Origin: Voacanga thouarsii
Taxonomy: Eukaryota; Streptophyta; Magnoliopsida; Gentianales; Apocynaceae
Length of the DNA stretch: 64,000 nucleotides
Assembly: GCA_026120185.1 (NCBI GenBank)
Contig: JANUWF010001723.1
Span: 868,001 to 932,000 of the forward strand
Direction of reading: 5' to 3'
The position numbers and the translations under genes are program-made. The notes under the pieces are model-generated. The model was given only the letters and a program-made list of their open reading frames with translations, searched no databases and was not told the DNA's origin. This document shows, piece after piece, positions 46,492 to 59,487 of the stretch. Each line of letters opens with the position of its first letter. Position 1 is the first letter of the stretch.

Positions 46492-49400
46492 ATGTATTCA
46501 AAGCGATCTACCGAAGATGATGGCGCTGTTTCTAGGCCAGTTCGTACAAGTGATAGACTCCGGTCAAGGCCAAAATTATATGGTCGGCCATACTTGTACT
46601 ACACTCCAACCATTATCCGTCCAAAGAGAAGGAAGACCAAAACAAGGACTGCAGCTTCTCAGATTGCGAAGATGTTGCGCCCTGGTAATCGGCCATTACG
46701 GACACCAAATGCAAATGTATGTTGTATTGCAGCATTTCTTTATCTTATGCTGCACTACCATGGGTTTTCAGTACTATAAGTTGTCTCTTTGTAGAGATCT
46801 AGGGTCTTCAAGTCATTGTTAATGTGGAGGAGCTTTGCATCTTGAGTTTCCAGTTGAAGTCTCCACTTTCCCTGTCATGGTTTGCTTCTCTAGTGGAACT
46901 GAATGTGTAATGTGAATAATTTTTTTGTAGAGTTTAACATGTGATTGGATGGATTGGGGGGGGGGGGAATGAAATGGTGCAAAGAAAATGAGTTTGCATC
47001 TATTGCAGATTGCTTCTTCAATTTTAGTTTTTCCCTCCCTTTGATGTTTCTCTTTTTTGGTGTTGATTCCATCTACATTGTTCTTCTAATTTTGATTGTA
47101 ACTGGTCTTGTGGTGTAACAAATTCAGCTTCAGCTGTTGAAAGTCAGATCAAAGTCCTGAAGATTGTGATAAGGTCATATTGGTGGTTGTTGGGTACACT
47201 TTTGAAGAGATATGTGAAGAGATAATACTCATGGGACATGCTAAAGAATATGAGTATGCTGAAAATAACAGGCTGATATCCATTTTACCAATTCCAACTG
47301 AAATCAATCCAAAGTGTCCATGAGCATCTCCATGTGTATTGGTGGATGTTGGTACACCTGTAACTTAATGTTTCGACTCCCAAATGACCTTTATTTCAGT
47401 TGTGGTTAGCAAGCTTTTCCCAAAGTGGGGGAAAAGAAAGGAATGAAAGGCAAAACAGACATTTTTTTTTTTTTTGTGTTCTTGTATTCTTTGTACTTGC
47501 TTATTATGTCATAGTTAGTATTTCATCGTTTTGGTTATTTTTGGGTGCCATTTATGAGTAAGATTACTGTCATTGGGGGACTAATCTTTTGTAAGCCTCA
47601 AAACATGCTGCTTCTGAATTTCTTTTAAGTGAAGTTGATATAGGTTTTTTCTGGTTTTATTGCAGTCAGTTGTTACCAACCTTCGGCGTTCTACTAGACA
47701 GAGAAGATTATCTGTGAATCTGGAAGACTACACAGACAGTTCTGGCACAGATGACAATGATTTGATGGTTAGGTCCTCTGTTATCTTGGATTTCAATTCT
47801 CACAAAGAATTGTAATTTAAAGGTTCTGTGCTCATCATAATTTGAGTGAGATGATTTTATTCACTCCAAAATTCATATGTTGCTTTAATTTTATTTCAGA
47901 GCCCCAAGTATCGGAGTCCCAAGTTCCGAAGTGCTAGGAATCATATAGATAATAATAGTGCAAGTCAGGATGAATTACTGCCGCGGCGTGAAGGATTGCG
48001 CCCTCGACGAGAAGGACTGCGCCCCCGACATAAGAGAAGAGTTGCAAGGGAACAGCTAAATCTAGAGTCTGATGATGAACCAGCTACATCTCAAGAGAAG
48101 ATTGGCGACGATGAACCAGAAAATGGGAATGACATAGAAGATAATGAAGCTGATGATGGCGAGGGTGAGGATGATGGTGGTGGTGAGGGTGATGGAGAGG
48201 ATGAGGGCGAAGATGATGGAGAGGAAGATGGTGACGATGAAGAGGGTGAAGGACAGGAAGGTAGAAGGCGATATGATCTTCGTAATCGTGCAGATGTTCG
48301 CAGGCTTTCCGTTGAAGAGGGTAAACAAAGGCCAAGGTCTCCTCGAAGGGTGCTTCAGCAAGGAATGGGGACTAAGGTTAACAGGGATGTTAGAAGAGGT
48401 GGATCTCGTGTTCACAAACGTCATCGCCTAACACGAGCTGAAGACTCTGATGACTCTCTTCTTGTGGATGAGTTGGATCAAGGTCCTCCTATTCCTTGGG
48501 GAAGAGGTGGGAGCAGATCTGGACCACCTTGGCTTTTTGGGGGCTTGGAGATGCATGGCGCAACCTCATGGGGATTGAATGTTGCCGCTTCTGGATGGGG
48601 TAATCAAAATGATAACCCTGCTACTTTGACCTCTGGTATTCAGACTGCTGGGCCAAGCTCCAAAGGTGGGGCTGATATTCAACCTTTACAAGTTGATGAC
48701 ACTGTTAGTTTTGATGATATTGGAGGACTTTCTGAATATATTGATGCCTTGAAAGAAATGGTCTTTTTCCCTTTGCTTTATCCTGACTTTTTTGCAAGTT
48801 ACAACATCACCCCTCCAAGAGGAGTCTTGTTATGTGGTCCTCCTGGCACTGGGAAAACACTTATTGCAAGAGCTTTAGCTTGTGCTGCGTCAAAGGCTGG
48901 TCAAAAAGTCAGTTTTTACATGCGTAAAGGTGCAGATGTGCTTAGCAAATGGGTTGGTGAGGCTGAAAGGCAATTGAAACTTTTATTTGAAGAAGCTCAG
49001 AGGAATCAACCTTCTATTATTTTCTTTGATGAGATAGATGGTCTTGCTCCTGTTAGGTCTAGCAAACAGGAGCAGATTCATAACTCCATTGTGTCGACTT
49101 TGCTTGCCTTGATGGATGGCCTTGATTCAAGGGGACAGGTAGTCTTGATTGGAGCAACAAACAGGGTTGATGCTATAGATGGAGCCTTGCGACGCCCTGG
49201 AAGATTTGATCGGGAATTTAACTTTCCATTGCCTGGCTGTGATGCTCGTGCTGAAATTTTGGACATTCATACGAGGAAATGGAAGCAACCTCCTTCAAAG
49301 GAGTTAAAGTCGGAACTTGCAGCTAGTTGTGTAGGATATTGTGGGGCTGACTTAAAGGCCTTATGTACTGAAGCTGCCATTCGTGCTTTTCGCGAAAAGT

Positions 49401-52400
49401 ATCCCCAAGTTTACACCAGCGATGACAAATTCGTGATAGATGTTGATTCAGTAAAGGTGGAGAAGTATCATTTTATGGAAGCCATGTCAACAATCACTCC
49501 TGCTGCTCACAGAGGCTCTATTGTGCATTCTCGGCCATTGTCGTCTGTTGTTGCACCATGTCTACAAGGACAGCTCCAGAAAGCCATGAGTATTGTCTCA
49601 GATGTTTTCCCTCCTTTCGCAGTTTCATCAGAATTGGCCAAGTTTTCAATGCTTTCATACGGCTCCACAATCCCTCTTGTTTATAGGCCTCGACTTTTAC
49701 TTTGTGGTGGTGACGGTGTTGGTCTGGTAATTATCTTTAAACTCCTTTCTGACGCCAGTTGGTGAACTTTGGAAACTGAAAACTAAGAATACTTACTGGT
49801 TTAGTTTTACAGGACCATATAGGGCCAGCAATTTTACATGAATTGGAAAAGTTTCCTGTTCATTCGCTTGGACTTCCCTCTCTTCTATCTGATCCCGGTG
49901 CGAAAACTCCAGAGGAGGCACTAGTTCACATATTTGGTGAAGCAAGGAGAACGACACCATCAATACTCTATCTGCCACAATTTCATCTTTGGTGGGAGAA
50001 TGTGAGTAATACTGTTGATTTAATTTCTTTTCTTGCTGATTATCGGCACAGAAATGATTTTGGTTGGCTGGTGTTCCTTAGATGCAAAATAGTACTTTTT
50101 TCACGAATGTAGTCTGTGCAGGCACATGAGCAACTTAGGGCTGTTCTGCTGACACTGTTGGAGGAACTGCCATCTGATTTGCCCATATTTTTATTTGGCA
50201 CATCCTTAGTGCCACTTGATGAGCTACCTGAAAATCCTTCTTCAATATTTCGTCCTCATAATGTGTGAGTTTTTTTGAACCATTTTTGAGCTCTCTCTCT
50301 CTCTCTCTTTCTAGTCGGGATACGTCACAATCTTTAGTTAAATGAAGGCATTGACAGATAGAGTCTAACTATAAGTTTAGTTTTGAATTTTGTTTCCCCA
50401 TTCATAATAACTAGGCACAATATTATCACGATATCAGCTGATTTTTGCATACTTTTGTTCATAGATTCGAGAAAGCATGATGTTTGTAGCTTAACTTCTG
50501 CATGCAGGATGTTTCCATGTTTAAGAGTATTGTGATTATGTTATGTTTCTTTTGGCACAGTTTAGTGTTAAACACGCCGTCTGCTGAAGATAGGTCTCTG
50601 TTCTTTGATCGTCTGATTGATGCTGCTTTGTCGGTACAATATGAGGATGTGACAACGAAATCAAATCAACTGGAATCCCTTCCCGAACTCCCAAAGGCAC
50701 CAAAAGTGGCTTCTGGACCAAAGGTCTCTGAATTGAAGGCCAAAGCTGAAACACAGGGGCATGCTCTTCGCCGTTTGCGTATGTGTCTGCGTGATGTGTG
50801 TAACCGGTAATAAAGACTAGTCTGAGATGAGTTCATCTTCAATTTTGAATTTCACTTTGTCAATTTTGTGCTTAAAAATTTGCTTCATATTTGTGCACAA
50901 TGGTTTGTAGAAGAGTTGTGCTAAAACATAGTTTTGACATCAATCCCTACCAATTGAGAGTGTTTTGATGTACCAAGCCACATATTGTATTCTCTTAATG
51001 AATGGGGAGTTGCGTTATGGAGTCTTTAGTATCTTCTACCTAGTTGCAGACTGGGATATCAGAAGTATAAGTATGTCATGAAGGTTGGAAATTTTTTCTT
51101 TTGTTAAAAGTGTAGGTCTGTTTTCAGCAAGTTGAGAGAAAAACTTGAATAGCAATGAGATGGCTAATTGTATAGTTGTTTATCAATTAAAACTTTTGAT
51201 TCTAGCAACTTTATAGCTAAGGTGGTAGCAGATTTCTAATCCCAACATTTATAACACCAAATCAGAAGAAAGTGAAACTGTAGAAGTTATAAACTATCAT
51301 CATATCTAGTTCAGCATTTTGGTTGTGCTTCTGTTGCTTTTGCTTTTACACTTGGATTATGGCAAATTACCAAAATAGTTGAAGCTCAACTAGCAGAAAT
51401 CCGAAGTGTTGTGCTTTTGTGGTGTGTTTGTCATCTACAATGCTTGTAATGTCATTGTGTTTTTCTCTTTCTTTCTTCTCTTGGGTGCATGTTTGTGGGG
51501 TTTAAAGGTAGATTGCTGTTCTTATTAATGAGAATTTTCAATTGCCGTTCTTATTAATTAGAAGTTTCAATTATCTATTGGAAAGAAGTTCCAGAATGCT
51601 TCATCCCCCCCCCCCCTCTCCCTCCCTCCCCCTCCCCCTCTTTCCCCATTATTTTCTTTCTTTTCTTGGGGTGGGGCTTTAAAAGTTAAAATTGGTGTCC
51701 CTATTAATGAAAAGTTTTGATAATCCATTTATAAAAATTATTCTTGGATTAATTAATTTCCCAAGTTATTTTAGTACTCTTGAGATGAGATGCTTGTTTT
51801 AATCTCTTTAGTATGTGAAGTTCATCATGATATTTGTGCATAATATGCTGCTATTGTCTAAAACACAATCTGAACCAGGACCATGACTGATTTCAAGACT
51901 TTCATATGAAATTTGCTTCCCCTCTGTCTGTGTTTTGATCTAGGATTCTATATGATAAACGTTTTGGTGTCTTCCATTATCCCGTCATGGATGAGGATGC
52001 ACCCAACTATCGCTCGATTATACAGAACCCTATGGACATGGCAACATTGCTGCAGCATGTGGACAGTGGCAAGTACATGACATGTAAAGCATTTTTGGAG
52101 GATTTTGACCTGATTGTGACCAATGCCAAGGTGTGTGCAAAGTAGTAATTGTAGATTTTGTTTGCACTCATGTGCAAATGCTTGCTTTCTCTTTGTTATT
52201 ATTCCGGTGTTCAAGATCTCTGGTTTATTCGAATTTCTTCCCTCTTGCTGGTTTCAGTGTGTGTGATGCTATCGTAGATTATATAACACCACTGCATTTC
52301 CATATTTTTTCATAGCTTCCATCTTGTAGATAATATTATCCAAAATCTTTACGAGTTGGGATGGAGATTTCTGTTTCCATGTTTTTTTGTTCCTTTTTTA

Positions 52401-54769
52401 ATGAAATATATCCTTTCCTCTTAATCTATGTTTTGGGTTTTCTGTATTTTTGAAAGAGGAACTTATTAGAAGAGTTGAGTCTACTTTTAAGCAAAAATAA
52501 ATAAATAAATAAGTAATGGATACAGCTACTTTTTTTAGCTGTGTATTTATTTAGGGTCTATATGGAAAAGGATGTCATTTGTTAAAGAAGCATTAAACCA
52601 ATGTAAAACTAGATGCTGATGAGAAAGGACTTGGTGAATGTGACAGGACCAGGTTTGTGCATTGTCTTCAATCATATGTGGTTTCCGCTTTTGGGAGCAC
52701 TTAACTGAAAATGTTATGTATAAATCATTGTGGAGTTTGGGGCTTTTGTATCTAAAATATCTTAGGATAACTTATTAAAGGCACAAAGCTTGGTTGCTTT
52801 AGATAACCAATTGTGCAGGCATGTATAGGAAGTACTTCTAGAATCTCAGTATTCTTTTCTCCCCCCTCTTCTTGCAATTGCATAACCCGATGTTCCCTTC
52901 TTGCAATTTGGTTTTTAAACTTTGAATGACACATATTTCTAGTAAAATAGGAATTCACTAATGCTTCTTTCTGAGTGGTTCAGAAATGATCTCTCTTCTT
53001 GTCTTTGATGCAGAAATATAATGGGGATGATTACAATGGAGCGAGGATTGTTAGTAGAGCTTATGAACTTCGAGATGCTGTATGTCTTATATTTCGAGAG
53101 TATGTATGTTTCTTTCCCTGGAACTTTAGTTGTTTTGTTTAAGGAATATTTTGTTTTCAGGTGCATGGAATGCTATCTCAGATGGATCCAGCATTGGTTG
53201 CATTCTGTGAGAAGATCACTGATGAAGGAGGTCCAGTGTCCATACCTGATGAGCTTGGGGGATCGGGTTTGCCTGAAACTCCTGTTGTTCAGCTGACCAC
53301 TATGACGCGGGCTAGTGCCCGCCTTCGTAATGTTCAGCCTGATGTTAATCTAGATCAGAGCTATGAAGCACTGAAAAGACCAAAAAAACATACGGACACT
53401 GCACAATTAGGTACATTCTGATACCCAGTAGAATCATTTCATGGAATGTCATATGATTATTAGTTTTGATTGGAGCTCCTACATATTACAACTGCAAGAA
53501 CCAAGGGTCAAGACCAACGGAAAAAGACTTGCCAAATGCTGAACAGAAGTAGCTTAGCAAACCAGAGTGGCAATGTTGTCCTTCTCTCTTTTTTCTTTTT
53601 TGGGGCGGGGGGGCGGGTGGCGGTGGTTGGATGGCATTATTGTCGTATATGAAAGGAGAAATATAGGCTCATTTGACCCTCCTGATGCAATCGTTTTTTG
53701 TCAATGGGAGCTTTTGAAGCATAAAGCTTCATTTTTTCTCAGTGAGGAGCAAACCAGGTGGGACAGGAAATGTTTTTCCAACAGACTTTTGCTTGTTCTC
53801 TTATCTGACGGGGGGAGGGGGGAGCCTGCAGACCACCCAAACTATGAATACATATGCCTCTCCCTTTTGGTGCTTCACTTGTTAAGGGAAAATTTTCAAT
53901 GAAAGTAAGAAGAATTCTGCAAATGGAACTCATTTTTGCATTTGGAATCTTTTAAGATCTGAATCTTTACTTTTCTGATTGTTGATTTTTTTTGGTTTTT
54001 TTGGTCCCAATTTGCTAGAACCCATATCCTTGCAGTAGTTACTTTAGCAGGAGTATTCTTGGGGATAAAATGTCACATCGGGAGGATGGTATGTCTTAAC
54101 AACTTGATAACATTTTTCCTATGTCCTGGCAGAGAAGTTTCTTACTTTCTTGAGTCAATGGGCTAATATACAACAGAGCTTCAATACAAATATATGCAAC
54201 GCTTGGAGGAAGGAAGAATATCTCCCGTTACCAAATGGTGTAGGATAGGGCTAGAATGTAGTCATGACATATCTGCATATATATTTTGTATTTTTTTAAT
54301 TAGTATTTGTTTTATTGCTTAAATTCATGGGATTTTGCAATTAGCTCTATTGCTTGTTAATAATGTGCACTTTGTGGAAACGTTAGCTTCAACAACAGAG
54401 GAGGACTTGCGCACTCAAGATCCAGTGCAGCCAAAGCCATCTCAAGAATGCGAAGCTGATAGTTTAGATCATCAAATGCCAGACAACCTGCAGATAGATT
54501 GGAGTCAGCAGGAAGGTTCTGATCATTCCATTGGGTGCACATCCCCAGATGTTACTATGGCAGATGGAGAAATATCCGGTAAAGTTGAAATCATCAAGCA
54601 CCATTTTGTAGAGCGTACAAAAGCATACGGAATTTCTCAGCTTGAAAGATTATATACTCGTATTATGAAGGGCGTTTTGGAAACGAAAAATGGTGTAAAA
54701 GGTGAAGATCTTAAGTCGTCAATTTTGAACTTTTTGTTAATGTTTGCAGAGGATGAATCAAAATTTTAA
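46492..54769 (+). CDS. BRAT1: Bromodomain AAA+ ATPase, ATAD2/Yta7 family (ten coding exons)
   Basis: Coding exons: 46492-46716, 47666-47767, 47900-49726, 49813-50001, 50122-50264, 50561-50806, 51944-52130, 53014-53079, 53161-53410, 54387-54769. All junctions are GT-AG, phases agree, and the sum is 3,618 nt (1,205 aa). Domains: basic N-terminus with RTSDRLRSRPKLYGRPYLYY; acidic tract (about 157-205); first AAA domain with Walker A GPPGTGKT (about 422-429), Walker B IIFFDEID (about 482) and arginine finger RRPGRFDREF; a degenerate second AAA domain (about 700-830) with GGDGVGLD in place of Walker A; bromodomain (about 890-1010) keeping the acetyl-lysine Asn in KYNGDD. Length and layout match Arabidopsis At1g05910, which I recall as BRAT1, a nuclear chromatin factor that counters silencing. 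The family binds acetylated histones and remodels nucleosomes. Housekeeping-style gene; symbol by orthology from memory. Confidence 0.95.
47983..48030 (+). repeat. Short in-frame tandem duplication in the ATPase N-terminus
   Basis: A 21-bp unit encoding RREGLRP is present twice in tandem (CGGCGTGAAGGATTGCGCCC then CGACGAGAAGGACTGCGCCC), followed by RHKRR. It adds basic residues just before the acidic tract and leaves the frame intact. Confidence 0.8.
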
Positions 54770-55487
54770 TGTAACACCAATTTTTTAGAAGAAACTATTT
54801 TTTCCCCTTGTCAGTAGTTACCATAGAAATCAATGTGTAATATTTAGGAAATTTTCTCCAGCGACCAGATTTTCTCTCTTCATTTTCCTTAGCCGCTTTG
54901 TACATGCCACAGTAGTGATATGGGGAATACTGATTACTCGAATACATGGCCTTCTCGCTTAAAGGGTTTGACAAAAAGGCAAAAACGTCGGATCAATTTT
55001 TCCTTCTTGCTCTGTGCGCTGGATTTTGTGTTTCCTGTACTTTATGCTCTTTATTTCACAGAGAGTTGAAGGTTTCAAAAATGTATCTTACAAGTGAAGG
55101 CTCTACTAATGGTAGAATGAATAGTTTTCAAACCTAACTGAAATCTAGAAATGTATCAAGAAAATGACAAGAATGCCTCGACATATTTCAATTCAATATG
55201 AGATGTTAATTTATGTGGATGCGCATAGATTTTTCTCCTTTTCTTTCAGCAACCAATATGGTCATTTCGCAATCAACAGAAAGGCTGCAGGAATAGTGCA
55301 AAAAATAAGAGCCTCCACTTTCATATTGGAGAGACATACACCTTACACCATACTTCCTTTTACAATTATCCAAACACCTGGACAAAATACATCAACTCAC
55401 ACTATTACAAGCCCACGAGCAAAATGGAAACTTTATGAGGGGGAGGGAAGAGTGGGGGGCGGGGGAGGGGCCAATTCAACATATAAT
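54770..55487. other. 3' ends of the convergent ATPase and protease genes
   Basis: Holds the 3' UTR of the ATPase gene (stop at 54767-54769) and that of the protease gene running from the other side. No clear AATAAA signal. Short frames here are not convincing. A G-rich tract lies at 55438-55470. Confidence 0.5.
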
Positions 55488-56792
55488 CTAGTTACATAAC
55501 TCACGTGAAATGCCCAAACGAGAATTTGCAGTGTCAAACAAAATCCTAAGATTTTGCTGCTGCAAATTGGCAATGACATTCAACACAGAGTTGACATTGT
55601 TTGGTGCAGCTGCCATAGCCAGACATGCCAAGGAACCAGCACTGCTGTGTATCAAACTGTTCTCCATTGGCAGCACTAAATTTAACCCTTGAAAATGGAA
55701 TGTAATTGGTGGTGCTATGTCCTCATTTGTGGTAGGAAAGCACGTGTCAAATGCTCCCAATGAACTGTAAGGTCCTTTCACTTGGTTTCTAAACTCATCT
55801 CTCGTTGCATTGTAAATAGGTTGGACAAACCGCGTTATAACCGTTCCCGAGTCAATGATGGTACCTGCACCCGTGTTTGGGTCAAATGCAAGGAGCTCTG
55901 GAACAATGGGGACTCGAACACGGCCCACGCTTACACCAGTGAAGTTCACGTAGTATAAGGATGGTCTATGCGGGTTCTTTAGAAGCGGGGTAGTTTTGAT
56001 GCTCTTGGGCTGACCCACAGGCCCGAGTTTGAGTGAGCCAGAAAAATAAAATGATTTGAAACTAGGTAAACAGTATGAGAACATGCCCGAGTAAAGGGAC
56101 CCGGATTGTGAGAGCAAAGACATAGAGCCCCGACCCAAGCCCAACAATCCTTGGGGTGGAATTGACCCTCCTGACACTGCACTGATGCACCCAAAAGCAT
56201 AATTTGGAATTACATCATTGGCTAATCTGAGGGAATCCCGGGACAGCGTGGCAGCAAATGATGAATCCCCACCGTAGGTTTGGTTAAAGAAGCAGGAAAC
56301 AGAGCCCGTTGCCGGGCAAGAGAGCCCGCTAACCTGAGTGCATTCTGGCACAGAGCAGTCTAAGGACCCATAAGTGGTGGAGGTATTGGGGGCAAACATG
56401 GTGGATGAGCAGCCAGTACAGCCGCTGCATGGAACCCATGCAATATCATTACTAGTATCCAAAACCATGAACATGAGCTGGCCCGGTGTCCCAATCTTGG
56501 CCCGAACTACATAGTTGCCCACATCTAGGACCTGTTTGCCGGAAGCAATTGGGACAGAAGAGCCCTTCAGGGCAACTAGGCTTGACAAATAAGCAACCCT
56601 CTGAGGGTCTTTGGAGGCCATGTCCATGACTGTGTTGATCCATGTTGAAGCAGGTTTTGGAGAGCTGAAAGGTGAGCATTTGCCATAGATGTTGATGACG
56701 GAGAGGTCTGATTTAGAGGAAGCACAGGGATCAAATGCCCTTGTGGTTGCAATGAGAAAAGTGAAGAACAATGTAGTTTTAGCCAAGTCCAT
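55488..56792 (-). CDS. AED3: Secreted nepenthesin-like aspartyl protease, AED3-like
   Basis: A single uninterrupted 434-aa frame. An N-terminal signal peptide (MDLAKTTLFFTFLIATTRAF) indicates secretion to the apoplast. Residues 94-117 hold the first catalytic block, with DTS at 112-114 where classical pepsins have DTG. Cysteine-rich PCSGCTGC follows. The flap-region tyrosine is plausible in NQTYGGDSSF, and the second catalytic block IIDSGTVITRF has DSG at 314-316. LYYVNFTGVSVG and NLQQQNLRILFD are hallmarks of the plant A1B (nepenthesin-like) subfamily. From memory it is closest to Arabidopsis At1g09750 (AED3), an apoplastic protein induced in systemic immunity. Full length, no introns, convergent with the ATPase gene. 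Role by homology only. Confidence 0.95.
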   Translation of the reverse strand: MDLAKTTLFFTFLIATTRAFDPCASSKSDLSVINIYGKCSPFSSPKPASTWINTVMDMASKDPQRVAYLSSLVALKGSSVPIASGKQVLDVGNYVVRAKIGTPGQLMFMVLDTSNDIAWVPCSGCTGCSSTMFAPNTSTTYGSLDCSVPECTQVSGLSCPATGSVSCFFNQTYGGDSSFAATLSRDSLRLANDVIPNYAFGCISAVSGGSIPPQGLLGLGRGSMSLLSQSGSLYSGMFSYCLPSFKSFYFSGSLKLGPVGQPKSIKTTPLLKNPHRPSLYYVNFTGVSVGRVRVPIVPELLAFDPNTGAGTIIDSGTVITRFVQPIYNATRDEFRNQVKGPYSSLGAFDTCFPTTNEDIAPPITFHFQGLNLVLPMENSLIHSSAGSLACLAMAAAPNNVNSVLNVIANLQQQNLRILFDTANSRLGISRELCN

Positions 56793-56925
56793 GGCTTAGC
56801 TTTTGGTTTCAGCTGGGCTTGCTTCAATGACAGCCCAGTGAAGTTCTTCCGAAGAGGATAAGACTGTTGACAGTGTGTAAGAGAGAGCAAGAAAATTTTG
56901 GCTTGTTGGAGATATGAAAAACAGA

Positions 56926-56938
56926 GGTATATATAGGG
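56926..56938 (-). promoter_or_regulatory. TATA box of the aspartyl protease gene
   Basis: CCCTATATATACC on the minus strand lies about 135 bp upstream of the protease start codon, a normal distance for a plant TATA box with a ~100-nt 5' UTR. Confidence 0.75.
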
Positions 56939-56939
56939 A

Positions 56940-57506
56940 GGGAAGCAAAGGGACTGTGTGTGAGTTTGTGCTATCTTTCTATATAGTTTGATATTTTCAT
57001 GGTTTGCATGGAAGAGGAGATGGCAACTATAAATAAGGACAAAGCTGTAGGATGGGCAAATGAGATCGAGATCAGATCAGAAGATTCAGAACACACAACA
57101 ATGAGAATTGAGAGTCTTGGATTCTGTACTCTGCAATGAATGCGGTAAAACTAGAATAGTTCTAAAAGGAGAAATTTTTACATGTATTAAATTTATGTGG
57201 ATTAATAATTTTAAAAGATTGTAACGTATTATTTTTACGTGATACAACTTTTTAAAACTCTTCTCCGTTAATCCACCAGACTAATCCATATTAGAATTTT
57301 CATTCCAAAAGAGTATGCTTGTCTTGGAGCAATAATTTTTGTCTTTCTTGAATCTTGAAAGGGATAACCCTTTCTTATCCAAACCTCTTTACATTTTTAA
57401 TGGTGCCATTCAAATTAAAGATAATTTTTTGTTGATTTCTCAATTCAGAAAGTTTCCATTAAATTTGTGTTCTCTAATAAAATTCGTATTAGAATAGCTA
57501 TATATA
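56940..57506. other. Upstream region of the protease gene
   Basis: Likely promoter and intergenic DNA; no other gene seen. It ends at the left target-site duplication of the RKD-carrying retrotransposon, about 0.7 kb upstream of the protease start codon. Confidence 0.5.
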
Positions 57507-57511
57507 GGGTC

Positions 57512-57848
57512 TGTTATAAAATTAGGGTAGTGTTAGAATAAAATCTTCACACTACACACTAATAAAACTCTAACTATTTTGCACAAGAATTTCTCTCTTT
57601 CTTTTCTCTCACAATTTTCTCTAATCTTTCTTTCACAAAATAATGGTGTATTACAAACTTAGAGCATAACTCTATTTATAGAGCTCTAATTAGTGGAATA
57701 CATCATGGCATACATCATCTTCAACTAATCTCAATTAATGGTATCTCCACTAAATGGTGGACATCCATAAAAATCTTCTAATAATTCACATAAATCTATA
57801 ATTAGTGGAGCCTCCACTAATTAATGGAGATTCCAATAATTCATAACA
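57512..57848 (-). repeat. 3' LTR of copia-3
   Basis: 337 bp. By eye it differs from the other LTR by about four substitutions plus absence of one 15-bp tandem copy. The reverse strand carries a TATAAATAG box. Confidence 0.93.
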
Positions 57849-57972
57849 CTCCCCCTTGGATGTCCATCCATACATAAAGAATATGCCTCGTTAAAACCTT
57901 ACTAGATAAAAATCCAGTGGGAAAAAAAATCTAGTGAAGGAAAAAGAGTACACTATTCTATATGTTTGTTTA
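57849..57972 (-). other. copia-3 polypurine tract and 3' untranslated region
   Basis: On the minus strand: stop of pol, GGGGGAG, then the GTACTCTTTTTCC, ACTGG and AACGAGGCA words also seen (twice) in copia-1, then a second purine tract CCAAGGGGGAG touching the LTR. Confidence 0.75.
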
Positions 57973-59486
57973 TTACTCCCCCTGATGAGATGATTCCTTT
58001 AAATCTTTAAACCGACGCATACCGATTTTATATCTCAACTTCTCAAATGTTGCAGTCGATAAAGTCTTCGTGAAAATATCTGCGAGGTTGTCACATGACC
58101 GAATTTGTAGCACATCAATTTCACATTTCTTCTGGAGTTCATGAGTAAAGAAGAATTTTGGTGAAATATGTTTTGTCCGATCTCCTTTAATATATCCTCC
58201 TCGTAATTGAGCTATGCAAGCTGCATTGTCTTCATAAAGAGGAATTGGAATACCTTTGATTGATGATAATCCACAACTTTCTCGGATATAATGAATCATG
58301 GATCTTAGCCATACACATTCTCGACTTGCTTCATGAATGGCTATAATTTCAGCATGATTTGAAGAAGTAGCTGCTATAGATTGTTTCGTAGAACGCCATG
58401 ATATAGCAGTATTTTCACATGTAAATAGATAGCCCGTTTGAGAACGTGCTTTATGTGGATCAAATATATAACCAGCATCTGCATAACCTATCAATGTTGG
58501 ATTGGTTTTATTTGAATAAAATAATCTGAGATCAATTGTACCTTGGAGATATCGAAGGACTTGTTTAATTCCATTCCAATGTCGTCGTGTTGGTGAATAA
58601 CTAAATCTTGCTAATAAATTGACAGCAAAAGCAATATCAGGCCGTGTGTTATTAGCAAGATACATCAATGCACCAATTGCACTGAGATATGGTATTTCAG
58701 GACCAATGAATTCTTCATCATTTTCTTGAGGTCGGAAAGGATCTTTATCCACATTTAATGATCGGACAATCATTGGAATACTCAATGGATGTGCTTTGTC
58801 CATGTAAAATCTTTTTAGCACTTTTGCTGTATATGTTGATTGATGAATAAATGTTCCACTCTCCAAATGTTCAATTTGTAAACTAAGGCAAAATTTGGTT
58901 TTACCAAAATCCTTGATTTCGAATTCTCTTTTTAAATAATCAATTGTTTCTTGGAGCTCTTCAGGAGTTCCAATAGGATTAATATCATCAACATATATAG
59001 CTAATATCACAAATTTAGAACCAGATTTCTTAATAAAAACGCATGGACATACCTGGTCATTTTTAAATCCCACTTTCAATAAATATTCACTAAGACGTGT
59101 GAACCACATGCGCCCAGATTGCTTCAGGATTAAATGATCTTCTGGATCATTTAATCCTCTTTTCTTTCGAGGATTTTTATCTTTAGAACCAAGAGGTCGG
59201 CCACGCTTCTGGCATGTTTTTGACTCAGCAGCTATAGGTATAATATTTTGTTCTGCTGGAACTTCAATTCGAATAGGAGCATTTATAGCTGGAATATGCG
59301 ATTTTGTAACTCTTCTGGAGTCAACAAAAGCGTCTGGCATTTGATTTGCAATGATTTACAAATGAATTATCTTTTGAATTTCAAGTTCACACGCGCTTGT
59401 ATGCGGATTAAGATAATTTAATGATATTGTCCAATCACGATCTTTCTTGTACTGTTTCTGTTCTCCCCCTAATTTAGGGAATAATG
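57973..59486 (-). pseudogene. copia-3 truncated pol (integrase tail, RT C-terminus, RNase H)
   Basis: From 59486 to 59341 frames are broken but match the integrase-RT linker (KLGGENRN, CELEIQK). From 59340 a 455-codon frame is open: linker with GRPLGSKDKNPRKKRG, then a direct jump from NDPEDHLI to LKQSGRMWFTRLSEY. This skips roughly the first 230 residues of reverse transcriptase. It then continues with the catalytic YVDDI, FGKTKFCLSLQIEHL, RNase H motifs (GYADAGY, HAEIIAIHEAS, YEDNAACIAQL) and the usual end at HQGE. Without the RT fingers and the first catalytic Asp it should be inactive, but the frame itself is undamaged, consistent with a young insertion. Confidence 0.9.
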
Positions 59487-59487
59487 A

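Noticed and set aside
48062..48431. Long open frames opposite the acidic tract of the ATPase
   Set aside because: Shadow frames created by GAT/GAG-rich coding sequence of the real gene.
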